A program made the position numbers and the translations under genes. The notes under the pieces are model-generated. The model made no database searches, had not been told where the DNA came from, and saw nothing but the letters and a program-made list of their open reading frames with translations. A DNA stretch of 28,357 nt, from positions 1 through 28,357 of the IMG/VR virus record IMGVR_UViG_3300038418_000005; one strand, written 5' to 3'. Every line of letters begins with the position of its first letter. Position 1 is the first letter of the stretch. This DNA comes from a virus. Below, piece after piece: positions 1 through 5,781 of the stretch.

Positions 1-725
1 ATGTTGCACCTATAGAGTTTGGGGGCAGAATGCATGAGCTATTGCAGGAACATTACTCCAACAGTCAGATATATCCTGCTAGTCAAAATGAAGCTCTCGA
101 ACTCGAAGCTGGAATTATGATGCAAGCCTATCAGCGCCACTATCCTGTTGAGCCATTTGAAGTTATAGACGTTGAACGAACCTTCAAAGTCCCTCTCAAC
201 GAACGCCATTATCTCGTCGGCAAGATTGATTTGCTTGTGAAGTATCCTGAGCGAGAGTGTATGGATATTATTGACCACAAGACTGAGAAGCGCGGGGGTA
301 AAGGAAATTCCGTTCAGGCATGGGCTGCTAGGGACCAAGCTAGCATTTATCTATATGCCGCTCGCAAAGTTTATCCTGATGTGGCGATTGGGAATTTCAT
401 CGTTAACATTCTAACTCGTCAGAGCGATAAGGGACAGCAAGGGCCATCATTCCCTGAGCGTCAGAAGCTCGAACGGTCGCCGGAACAGATCGAAATTGCG
501 ATCCGCGATATCATCTATATTGCAGATCAAATCGAGTTCATGCGGCAAGAGTACGGCGATAGAGTCATCTGGCCGTGTAACCGCGAACAGTGTTCGGGGT
601 GGTCACAGTGTCCTTATTATCTGCCTCACTTGTGGGGCTGGAGCGACGAGATGAAGCGCACGAAGTTCAAGCCAAGGGAGGAGTATCTTGATCTCGAAAA
701 TATCAAACCGTTGGCTGGAAGCTAG
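1..725 (+). CDS. PD-(D/E)XK nuclease, RecB/Cas4-like (5' partial)
   Basis: Predicted DNA exonuclease of the RecB/Cas4-like PD-(D/E)XK superfamily, likely acting in phage recombination or end processing. The frame is open to the left edge: codons before the first ATG (position 30) read VAPIEFGGR and join MHELL, which resembles the family's N-terminal FG..xHE motif, so the true start is outside the window. Visible core motifs, counted from that ATG, are GKIDLLV near residue 64 (metal-binding Asp), IIDHKTEK near residue 80 (D-x-K) and a downstream QASIYLYAA (Q-x3-Y helix). The C-terminal part has three cysteines (CNREQC, then C five residues on), as in the Fe-S-binding members; a fourth cysteine, if present, would be upstream. 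It overlaps the next gene by 38 nt. Family assignment is confident; the exact biochemical role is inferred from the family. Confidence 0.82.
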   Translation, partial: VAPIEFGGRMHELLQEHYSNSQIYPASQNEALELEAGIMMQAYQRHYPVEPFEVIDVERTFKVPLNERHYLVGKIDLLVKYPERECMDIIDHKTEKRGGKGNSVQAWAARDQASIYLYAARKVYPDVAIGNFIVNILTRQSDKGQQGPSFPERQKLERSPEQIEIAIRDIIYIADQIEFMRQEYGDRVIWPCNREQCSGWSQCPYYLPHLWGWSDEMKRTKFKPREEYLDLENIKPLAGS

Positions 726-879
726 AAAGAATTGGGGCTTCTCAACCAGAGATGAAGCGAAGGAAAAAAAGGAAAATTGGGCAACTCGTGTGTGTCCCAT
801 CTGCGGACAGGTTTTGCTCAAGCTCGTTCGGAGTGTTGAGCCTGTAGAGTGTAGATGTGGAAAGTACGTTTGGAGGTAA
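688..879 (+). CDS. Small zinc-ribbon protein
   Basis: 63-residue basic protein with a C-terminal zinc ribbon (CPIC and, about 16 residues later, CRCG). The start is a TTG at 688, chosen because a strong Shine-Dalgarno (GGGAGGAG, 676-683) lies four bases upstream; there is no earlier ATG. It begins inside the nuclease gene and ends just before the next start, so it belongs to the same transcript. Function is unknown; such proteins often bind nucleic acid or another protein. The first 35 residues are charged and lack recognisable motifs. Confidence 0.6.
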   Translation: MISKISNRWLEARKNWGFSTRDEAKEKKENWATRVCPICGQVLLKLVRSVEPVECRCGKYVWR

Positions 880-881
880 AC

Positions 882-1136
882 ATGAAACAGTGGAATGAAA
901 TGTCACCAGAAGAACAGGAAGCTGAGACTGTTCTTTTTACTCAGCATCCTATTGAATGGCTCAAGCGGCATCAGGGGATGCTTGAGAATCCATTCTTCGA
1001 CAATCCCATGACCAACTTCAGCGAAGATGATTATAGCCGGATGTTTGCCATTCAGGGGAATGGAGTGGCTTGCGTTTTAGTTCAGAACGCTGATGGCACT
1101 CGTACATGGTATCTCGAAGATACAACAGGGGGTTAA
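882..1136 (+). CDS. Hypothetical protein
   Basis: 84-residue acidic protein, not recognised. I chose the ATG at 882 rather than the in-frame ATG at 855, because TTTGGAGG sits seven or so bases before 882 and the upstream option overlaps the previous gene with no ribosome-binding site. The C-terminal half (GNGVACVLVQNADGTRTWYL) looks like a short beta-strand pair. It lies in a tightly packed early operon, two bases from the previous stop. Confidence 0.7.
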   Translation: MKQWNEMSPEEQEAETVLFTQHPIEWLKRHQGMLENPFFDNPMTNFSEDDYSRMFAIQGNGVACVLVQNADGTRTWYLEDTTGG

Positions 1137-1137
1137 G

Positions 1138-1260
1138 ATGCCAACAAACAAACAGGCGAAGCCTAAGCCCGTACCGCCTAAGTCCATGCAATTTCAGGGG
1201 ATAAATGCGGAATACTTTGGTCATGGCTGGAAATCGCCGAAGCGCAAAAAGCCGCAATAA
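1138..1260 (+). CDS. Very small basic hypothetical protein
   Basis: A 40-codon frame (begins MPTNKQAKPKPVPPK, ends in KSPKRKKPQ) that starts one base after the preceding stop and has a G-rich sequence (CAGGGGG) just upstream. The product would be lysine- and proline-rich. Only spacing and the start context support it; no homologue is recognised. It could be a non-coding spacer. Confidence 0.45.
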   Translation: MPTNKQAKPKPVPPKSMQFQGINAEYFGHGWKSPKRKKPQ

Positions 1261-1315
1261 TAGATGATGCAGCGCAAAAAATTTTCTGGAGGTGTAGGAC
1301 CCTTTGGAGGTGGAA

Positions 1316-1480
1316 ATGGAATTTCAAACTCAGAAGCGAATCTTCTGCCCGAAATGCAAGCAGAAACGCATTTGCAGGGTGAAGTATAATAGCGGCAATC
1401 CTGCTTGGATATGCGGGAAGTGTAGGACAATCGTGCAATATGTGGGGCGGGTGCAACTTGCTAAAAAGGAAACTACTTAG
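1316..1480 (+). CDS. Small zinc-ribbon protein (54 aa)
   Basis: 54-residue frame beginning MEFQTQKRIFCPKCKQKRIC and containing a complete four-cysteine zinc ribbon: CPKC followed about 19 residues later by CGKC. An excellent Shine-Dalgarno (TTTGGAGG) precedes the ATG at 1316 by about five bases. It overlaps the start of the SprT-like gene. It resembles in architecture the zinc-ribbon protein at 688-879. Function unknown; the cysteine pattern and ribosome-binding site make it a real gene despite its size. Confidence 0.72.
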   Translation: MEFQTQKRIFCPKCKQKRICRVKYNSGNPAWICGKCRTIVQYVGRVQLAKKETT

Positions 1481-1856
1481 CATCGTTCTAGCTGTCTGTC
1501 TTGCTACGGGAGGGGTGTATTCACAGTCCGGGCGTGTTGCTTCTCCGCCACTTACCCATCAGTATCGCGAGTACAACCATGAGTTCTTTGAGGACAAACT
1601 CCCCAAAGACCTGATCGTCTATTGGGGTCCAGCCGGGGGAGATCATTTCATAGCCTACACCTATCATCTTGGTGAGCCGGATGTCTGGATCGAGATGAAC
1701 CCGAAGTACAATCTAGCCTCTACTGAAACCTTCTTGAACCTTCTCCATGAGATGTGTCACGTCTCTGTAGGACAGACGTTCGATGCTCATGGTCCGAAGT
1801 GGCAGAAGTGCATGCATAATCTGGCAGATGTGGGAGCATTTGACGACTTGTGGTAA
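1440..1856 (+). CDS. SprT-like zinc metallopeptidase with N-terminal signal sequence
   Basis: 138-residue predicted zinc metalloprotease. The motif LLHEMCHV (His103, Glu104, His107) followed by DAHGPKW (His117) gives the HExxH...H metal site and the following HG-x2-W...M pattern typical of SprT-like domains. SprT/Spartan relatives are usually cytoplasmic, so the N-terminus is unusual: a basic KRK is followed by a hydrophobic run (LLSIVLAVCLATGG) that looks like a signal peptide or membrane anchor, with a possible cleavage after VYS. The start is uncertain: ATG 1440 or TTG 1458, which would give LLKRK directly. The frame overlaps the preceding zinc-ribbon gene. Substrate unknown; a secreted form could act on the envelope or periplasmic proteins, which is inference. 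Confidence 0.75.
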   Translation: MWGGCNLLKRKLLSIVLAVCLATGGVYSQSGRVASPPLTHQYREYNHEFFEDKLPKDLIVYWGPAGGDHFIAYTYHLGEPDVWIEMNPKYNLASTETFLNLLHEMCHVSVGQTFDAHGPKWQKCMHNLADVGAFDDLW

Positions 1857-1876
1857 AATCATAATTTGGAGGAAAT

Positions 1877-2116
1877 ATGGATAGCTTTTCAATTGGACAA
1901 TTTATAAGACACAAAGTGTATGGAACAGGAGAAATAACATTCTTGGAAGAGATGTTTTGCAGACATGGTTTACTTTGGGAAACTGATGGTGGCCACACAT
2001 TCCCTGATTCTAAGACGGTTTCTCTATTTATAACCGCGAAATTTAATAAATTTAGCAATTCCGTGGGAAATGAATTTCGATTTGAATACAATAAAAACTT
2101 TGTAAAGGCAGTCTAA
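1877..2116 (+). CDS. Hypothetical protein, possible SH3/Tudor-like small barrel
   Basis: 79-residue protein with a strong Shine-Dalgarno (TTTGGAGG) before ATG 1877. The opening IGQFIRHKVYGTGEI resembles the small beta-barrel opening (G-x-V-x-H-x-x-F-G-x-G) found in CarD-type and helicase-tail domains, suggesting protein or nucleic-acid contact. This is fold-level resemblance only. The gene is visibly more AT-rich than the tail genes and sits between the SprT-like gene and the sigma factor. Confidence 0.72.
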   Translation: MDSFSIGQFIRHKVYGTGEITFLEEMFCRHGLLWETDGGHTFPDSKTVSLFITAKFNKFSNSVGNEFRFEYNKNFVKAV

Positions 2117-2142
2117 TCTATAATATAGAAAGGTAATCATGT

Positions 2143-2652
2143 ATGGATATCAACGAGTCGTACCAAAGCTGGAAGTCCAACCCTTGTCCTGACACATACG
2201 AACAGTTTGGGAAGTATCTCCTGCAATTCTTAACCCGTCAACTTCGGGCTAGGTATGGTGAGGAAGCCCCTTGGTATGAGGATCAGGATGCTATCAGTCG
2301 AACTGTGGTTGAAGTCCTCCGGGATGTCTCTCAATTCAAAGGAGATAGCCAGTTTTCCTCATGGGCGACATCCATTCTTCGGCATAACTGCAATGATATT
2401 GAAGAAGAACGAGATAGAAGGAATGAGGTTGATCTTGACGAAGCGGCTGTCGTTCCTGATATCAGACGGTCTGTAGAAGAGAAATATGCCCTCAAGGAGT
2501 TCGTTTCTCACCTTTCCAAAAGTCAGCAAGTTTTAGCAAAACTTCAATTTCATGGCTATACTGACGAAGAAATCGCTGACAAGCTCAAAATTCCCGTAGG
2601 AACAGTCAAAAGTCGGTGGAATACAATTTTAAAACTCGCAAAGAAAAAATGA
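2143..2652 (+). CDS. ECF-like RNA polymerase sigma factor
   Basis: 169-residue sigma-70 family protein of the compact two-domain type. Region 2 is seen around residues 60-90 (FSSWATSILRHNCNDIEEER, the 2.3-2.4 helix with aromatic and arginine residues), and region 4 at the C-terminus contains a helix-turn-helix (GYTDEEIADKLKIPVGTVKS) followed by a basic tail. There is no region 1.1 or 3. It would redirect host RNA polymerase to phage promoters; no phage RNA polymerase is seen in this window. A weaker alternative ATG lies at 2139 in another frame; 2143 gives the full domain, with AAAGG upstream. A TATAAT-like sequence lies at about 2119-2124, but I see no properly spaced -35. A hairpin-rich gap follows. 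Confidence 0.85.
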   Translation: MDINESYQSWKSNPCPDTYEQFGKYLLQFLTRQLRARYGEEAPWYEDQDAISRTVVEVLRDVSQFKGDSQFSSWATSILRHNCNDIEEERDRRNEVDLDEAAVVPDIRRSVEEKYALKEFVSHLSKSQQVLAKLQFHGYTDEEIADKLKIPVGTVKSRWNTILKLAKKK

Positions 2653-2880
2653 ACTAATGTGCCTCCAAAACCGCCTTATGATTGACAGCATCTTTTATTG
2701 ATGCTGTCTCATCGTTGGCATCAGCCAACTCTGCAATGGCAAGCCTGAAGCTCAATTGCTTAGGCTTGAGGCCATCACAGGGCACCGCAGGAACTCTATC
2801 AAGGAGCTACATGCGTCCCAACAAATAGGGCGGGTCAGTCATCAAGCTGGCCCGACCCTAATCCCACCAGGAGAATCCCT
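2653..2880 (+). ncRNA. Hairpin-rich intergenic region, candidate structured RNA or leader
   Basis: This 228-nt gap, large for this compact genome, holds four consecutive inverted repeats. (1) GACAGCATC 2684-2692 with GATGCTGTC 2700-2708, a perfect 9-bp stem with a 7-nt loop. (2) GTTGGC 2714-2719 with GCCAAC 2724-2729, loop ATCA. (3) A long stem, 2736-2751 with 2758-2775, built of 5+6+4 bp with small bulges. (4) GGGTCAG 2832-2838 with CTGGCCC 2847-2853 (one G-U in RNA), which can alternatively pair as GGGTC 2832-2836 with GACCC 2854-2858. Between 3 and 4, AAGGAG precedes an ATG at 2811 opening a five-codon frame, MRPNK. There is no U-tract, so it is not a plain terminator. A TTGACA sequence (2682-2687) overlaps hairpin 1, so an operator role is also possible. 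Confidence 0.4.
2684..2708. repeat. Perfect 9-bp inverted repeat (dyad)
   Basis: GACAGCATC and GATGCTGTC flank a 7-nt T-rich spacer. The left arm overlaps a consensus -35 hexamer, TTGACA. It could be an operator for a dimeric regulator or the first hairpin of the structured region after the sigma gene. No TATAAT-like -10 is found at 16-18 nt spacing, which weakens the promoter reading. Confidence 0.6.
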
Positions 2881-3165
2881 TTGGAACGAATCCACATTCG
2901 TAAGAAGAAAACTGGCTATAACCCACGGAGTCCAGGCAGGTTAAGTCCTGAGAGAATGTTCCAGTCACGTGCTTACATGGATGAATACCTGAAGACTCAA
3001 ATAGACTTCTTCGCATCCATAACGGCCAGTGATGAAGACGCAGAGCGATACCGGAAAGCATGGCCTAAGACTGGAACCATAGGACCGATCTGTGATACTG
3101 GTGCTCCCCCTAAAGAGGATATTCCTTTTCAGGAAGACAACTATTCTGAAGATTCCAAACCATAA
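2881..3165 (+). CDS. Hypothetical protein upstream of Sak4-like gene
   Basis: 94-residue hydrophilic protein, not recognised. The start is TTG 2881, supported by AGGAGA at 2869-2874. The N-terminus is basic (ERIHIRKKKTGYNPRSPGRL) and the C-terminus acidic (many D/E after residue 78). It ends ten bases before the Sak4-like ATPase, so it is probably co-translated with it and could be an accessory of the recombination module; this is context only. Confidence 0.65.
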   Translation: MERIHIRKKKTGYNPRSPGRLSPERMFQSRAYMDEYLKTQIDFFASITASDEDAERYRKAWPKTGTIGPICDTGAPPKEDIPFQEDNYSEDSKP

Positions 3166-3175
3166 GTGAGGGTAA

Positions 3176-4021
3176 ATGGCTCTCGTCATAAAAAATACCA
3201 AAGACTTAATCTCTCCTAAAGACTTCAAACTAAAGGTGTTAGTGTTCGGACTTGCAGGCTCAGGTAAGACAACCTTCATGTCCACTTTCCCGAATCTTGG
3301 AGCAGGGGTGTGTGAGACAGGACACGGCTCAGGGCTGTTGTCCGTGGCAACCAAGAACTTTGACTATGTAGAGTTGAAGTCCTACGATGACTTCGATGCA
3401 TTCTGCTCAGGGGCTATCTTTAAGGATAAGGAAAGTCTAGGCTTAGACTCCCTTACAGAGATGGTCAAGACGTTCATCAAGGACAAAGCTCTGACCATTC
3501 CCCGTGCGAAGGGTGACTCTCAAAAGAGATTGATGGGTGTCCCAGAACTAGACGACTATGGAACTATGGGTGAATTGACCCGAAAGCTCCTACGCAAGAT
3601 TCTTGATAGGAACCAGCATATCCTAGTGACGGCTGGCTTCCGTGTGGATAGGCCCGACCCTGAGAGTGGACAAGGTGAAACTCTCATGGGGCCTGATCTA
3701 CCAGGCCAGATGTTTCTAGGCTCGACTGCAATGTTTGATGTTGTGTTGTGTCTCAGAACCAGAGCTATCCTCAAAGACCCGAAGGATGCCAAGAGCCGTA
3801 CACTCCAGAGGTATTTCCTTACAGAGTATAATGGTTCTGGTATCATAGCTAAGAATAGACTCAGCGTTGAGTTTGACCAATCCTTCTTACCTACCGAAAT
3901 GACATTTGATCCCCGTAAAAACCTTGGTACGTTTGATGATATCTATTCAAGAGCTTTGACTGAGTACACGAAGGTCTTTGAGGCAAATGTGAAACCACTA
4001 CCAGCAGCTTTACCAAGCTAA
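3176..4021 (+). CDS. Sak4-like RecA-fold ATPase (AAA_24), recombination
   Basis: 281-residue P-loop ATPase. Walker A is GLAGSGKTT at residues 25-33; a Walker B-like LGLDSLTE lies near residue 90, and a conserved strand ILVTAGF with following polar residues near residue 150. This architecture matches the AAA_24/Sak4 phage proteins, RecA-core ATPases that assist annealing of single strands together with a phage SSB. It sits just upstream of a candidate ssDNA-binding protein (4647-5093), the usual pairing, interrupted here by an HNH gene. Start ATG 3176 is preceded by GTGAGGGTAA. No obvious loss of catalytic residues. Confidence 0.82.
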   Translation: MALVIKNTKDLISPKDFKLKVLVFGLAGSGKTTFMSTFPNLGAGVCETGHGSGLLSVATKNFDYVELKSYDDFDAFCSGAIFKDKESLGLDSLTEMVKTFIKDKALTIPRAKGDSQKRLMGVPELDDYGTMGELTRKLLRKILDRNQHILVTAGFRVDRPDPESGQGETLMGPDLPGQMFLGSTAMFDVVLCLRTRAILKDPKDAKSRTLQRYFLTEYNGSGIIAKNRLSVEFDQSFLPTEMTFDPRKNLGTFDDIYSRALTEYTKVFEANVKPLPAALPS

Positions 4022-4045
4022 TAGGGTCGAGAAAGCTGAATATGA

Positions 4046-4498
4046 TTGGTAGAAAGAAATAGATACTATACAAGAAAAGAACATGGAATATGTACGGCTT
4101 GTGGAGTGAGTCCTGCCGATGCTCCCAAAATAAGATGTCAAGAATGTAAAGAGAAATTAGATAAGTATCAGAAAGTTCAACATCGAAGAAGAAATAAAGT
4201 TTGTATAGAGAAAGTAAAAGATATTGTTTTTGTTCACTACGGAAAATTTTGCGCCTGTTGTAAATGTACTGAATCAGTTTTTCTTACCTTAGATCATGTC
4301 AATAATGATGGCGCAAAACATAGAAAAGAGATCGGTACTGGAAATCAGGCTTTGTATCGTTGGGTAATCAAAAATAATTTTCCAGATTCAATTCAAGTTT
4401 TGTGTTTTAATTGTAACTGTGGTAAAGCTAAAAACAAAGGAATTTGTCCGCATAAGGTTGGGGGGGATGAAGCTGCAAAAATAAGTCTCACCATTTAG
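4046..4498 (+). CDS. HNH endonuclease (free-standing homing-type)
   Basis: 150-residue zinc-binding HNH nuclease. An N-terminal zinc knuckle (CTACG ... CQEC, residues 16-34) is followed by the HNH core: CACCKC, then LTLDHVNNDGAKHR (catalytic His), LYRWVIKNNFPDSIQVLCFNCN and a closing CPH. This order is characteristic of small phage HNH enzymes that spread as homing endonucleases. No ATG is available; the frame opens after a TGA at 4043 with TTG 4046, with only a weak ribosome-binding site. The gene is more AT-rich than its neighbours and separates the Sak4-like ATPase from the SSB-like gene, consistent with insertion into a recombination operon. Its last 45 nt form part of a predicted RNA structure. 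Confidence 0.83.
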   Translation: MVERNRYYTRKEHGICTACGVSPADAPKIRCQECKEKLDKYQKVQHRRRNKVCIEKVKDIVFVHYGKFCACCKCTESVFLTLDHVNNDGAKHRKEIGTGNQALYRWVIKNNFPDSIQVLCFNCNCGKAKNKGICPHKVGGDEAAKISLTI

Positions 4499-4592
4499 CA
4501 CAGAAATGTGCTATACCTAGCAGACCCTCTGGGTAAGTGAGCAAGGTGGACGCTCTGGATAGAGCGTGCAGGCAGTCTCTCCCAACCTTTTT
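4454..4592 (+). ncRNA. Nested structured-RNA candidate ending in a T-run
   Basis: All the pairings listed are non-crossing. Outer stem AAGGTTGGG 4454-4462 with CCCAACCTT 4581-4589 (9 bp, perfect); CTGCA 4473-4477 with TGCAG 4567-4571; CTCAC 4487-4491 with GTGAG 4537-4541. Inside the last are TAGCACA-GAAA-TGTGCTA (4496-4513, seven pairs, GAAA tetraloop, starting at the HNH stop) and ACCC-TCT-GGGT (4524-4534). CGCTCT-GGAT-AGAGCG (4551-4566) abuts the TGCAG strand. A run of five T (4588-4592) follows. A competing stem, AAGGT 4543-4547 with ACCTT 4585-4589, would form a local terminator, so the outer stem could act as antiterminator. The 5-bp stems could be chance; the 9-, 7- and 6-bp ones less likely so. 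Confidence 0.4.
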
Positions 4593-4646
4593 CGATTCCC
4601 TGTTGTACAACAACTAGAAGTAAAACTTCAATTGGAGGAAAACCAA

Positions 4647-5093
4647 GTGCCATTTGTTGACGTACTGTTAAGTGATGTAGAACTAGAGAAAATAGCACCA
4701 ATCCCCGCTGGACCTTATGTGTTCCAGCTACAGCCAGGAGCGGAGTATCGAATCAATCCGTTCACGAGCCAGGAAGAGTTGAACGTTCGGTTCGACGTGG
4801 CCGATGGGGATCAAGCGGGTAGGGTAGCGTTTGCGACGTATCCCGACCCAACAGCGTTGTCACCCAAAACCAAAAAGCCTATGTCGTGGTCTGCCCAGGC
4901 TCTCAAGAAACTTGAGATTGCTCTAGGGACGGATTCACTTCCAGGCGAAGACCCCAAGACTTATCTCAACCGTGTTGCTACATCAGCGCATTCTCGCATA
5001 TCAGCACAGATGGTTCAGAACAACTATGTGAAGAATGGCGTAACGGTTGAACAGACACAGTTTGGAATTTTCACAGTCGCACCTTCAGCTTAA
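4647..5093 (+). CDS. Candidate ssDNA-binding / recombination accessory protein
   Basis: 148-residue protein. The frame is open from 4566, but the GTG at 4647 is chosen because GGAGG (4634-4638) precedes it at eight bases, whereas nothing supports 4566. The first half is beta-rich (PAGPYVFQLQPGAEYRINP, then NVRFDVADGDQAGRVAFATY), suggesting an OB-like barrel; the second half is helical, with a possible tail (NNYVKNG ... FGIFTVAPSA). Position after the Sak4-like ATPase fits a phage SSB, a usual partner. No diagnostic SSB motif or acidic C-terminal tip is seen, so the function is inferred from fold impression and context. It is followed by a strong terminator, implying an operon end. Confidence 0.6.
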   Translation: MPFVDVLLSDVELEKIAPIPAGPYVFQLQPGAEYRINPFTSQEELNVRFDVADGDQAGRVAFATYPDPTALSPKTKKPMSWSAQALKKLEIALGTDSLPGEDPKTYLNRVATSAHSRISAQMVQNNYVKNGVTVEQTQFGIFTVAPSA

Positions 5094-5104
5094 GCCTGAC
5101 AAGC

Positions 5105-5147
5105 AGTCTGGTCCCAGACTTGAAATAGGATAGGATGTAGTCACATC
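5105..5147 (+). repeat. Two short hairpins before the terminator
   Basis: AGTCTG 5105-5110 pairs with CAGACT 5115-5120 across GTCC, and GATGT 5134-5138 pairs with ACATC 5143-5147 across AGTC. They lie in tandem between the SSB-like stop and the intrinsic terminator. They may protect the 3' end of the mRNA or be part of a small RNA; no other signal is seen. Confidence 0.5.
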
Positions 5148-5149
5148 TG

Positions 5150-5182
5150 CCGGGGTAGTTCAAAGCTACCCCGGTTTAATTT
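5150..5182 (+). terminator. Rho-independent terminator
   Basis: CCGGGGTAG (5150-5158) and CTACCCCGG (5166-5174) form a perfect 9-bp GC-rich stem with a 7-nt loop, followed by TTTAATTT. It is the clearest intrinsic terminator in the window and separates the recombination genes from the replication genes. The next gene starts 23 bases after the tail, so a promoter for it would have to overlap this region or readthrough must occur. Confidence 0.85.
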
Positions 5183-5204
5183 CTAGGAGGAAAAGGGTAC
5201 TAAG

Positions 5205-5360
5205 ATGATTGTCAAACGCAATGATGGATATCATGTCGTTAGCCCAACTCATAAGGACAAGGAAGGCCACATGAAGAACTTAGGTGGCCCATACAAGACC
5301 CGAGATGAAGCTGCTAAGCGGCTTGCTCAAGTTGAATACTTCAAGCATCAGGGAAAGTAA
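5205..5360 (+). CDS. Small hypothetical phage protein (51 aa)
   Basis: A 51-codon frame beginning MIVKRNDGYHVVSPTHKDK, with a C-terminal half (NLGGPYKTRDEAAKRLAQVE) that has the look of small phage proteins with a helix predicted to pack on a short hairpin. Its stop abuts the ATG of the next gene (TAAATG), supporting translation. AGGAGG lies upstream at about 5185-5190, rather far from the ATG. Function unknown. Confidence 0.72.
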   Translation: MIVKRNDGYHVVSPTHKDKEGHMKNLGGPYKTRDEAAKRLAQVEYFKHQGK

Positions 5361-5561
5361 ATGAAGAAATTCAAATTTAGAGTCGGTCAAGTAATTTACA
5401 AAGATGATGTACAAGAATACCTTCGTATCTCCCACAAGTATCGAGATGATGATGGTACCACTATGTATGTCCTAGCATGGAAGGATGATGCGGATTATGA
5501 TTGTGCATCAGAGAAAGATTTAAGGAGACTCCATAAAAGTGAAGAAAGCTCTCCTACATAG
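5361..5561 (+). CDS. Hypothetical protein, small barrel-like
   Basis: 66-residue charged protein starting immediately after the previous stop. FKFRVGQVIY and later MYVLAWKDD suggest a small SH3-like beta barrel; the C-terminus is polar. No catalytic motif. It overlaps the next gene by 23 nt, and its sequence contains the ribosome-binding site (AAGGAG near 5521) for it. Function unknown. Confidence 0.68.
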   Translation: MKKFKFRVGQVIYKDDVQEYLRISHKYRDDDGTTMYVLAWKDDADYDCASEKDLRRLHKSEESSPT

Positions 5562-5781
5562 CCACATAAAAGGCCACTGGAAACAAGATGCTTATTATCC
5601 CTCTGGCGAGCCATACTCTGACCTGAATTACTATCCCAAAGAAGTCCGCATATGCTATGATTGCCTTCACGGGAAGGGTATCTACCATGATGAACATGGC
5701 TATGTTATGTGTGAGAAGTGTATGCTTAAGAGGGCTGAGAAGTGTGGTGTCAAGCTAGTTTGGATTCCAGATGAAAGTTAG
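5539..5781 (+). CDS. Zinc-ribbon hypothetical protein
   Basis: 80-residue protein from a GTG at 5539. A CYDC pair (residues 38-41) and a CEKC pair (residues 58-61) make a probable zinc ribbon, with histidines between them. Its end overlaps the start of the UDG-like gene, so the two are translationally coupled. Function unknown; it is one of several zinc-ribbon proteins in this early region and may assist DNA or protein binding. Confidence 0.7.
   Translation: MKKALLHSHIKGHWKQDAYYPSGEPYSDLNYYPKEVRICYDCLHGKGIYHDEHGYVMCEKCMLKRAEKCGVKLVWIPDES

Noticed and set aside
39-338. Minus-strand open frame opposite the nuclease gene
   Set aside because: Shadow of the nuclease coding region; no family resemblance or ribosome-binding site.
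1264-1389. 41-codon frame beginning MMQRKKFSGG
   Set aside because: No Shine-Dalgarno before 1264, Gly-rich product with no motif, and it overlaps the much better supported zinc-ribbon frame at 1316-1480.
2756-2944. 62-codon frame through the hairpin-rich gap
   Set aside because: No suitable start context, overlaps the supported gene at 2881, and its product has no recognisable feature.
4541-4600. Possible tRNA: GCTCTGGATAGAGC looks like a D arm and TTCGATTCC like a T loop
   Set aside because: The D loop is too short, no anticodon stem pairs in the right place, the bases flanking the T-loop-like sequence do not pair, and there is no acceptor stem.
4022-4646. Group I intron carrying the HNH gene
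   Set aside because: Neither flanking gene is interrupted: the Sak4-like frame ends normally at 4021 and the next has its own start. No P7/R/S core sequences are seen. A free-standing HNH gene is simpler.
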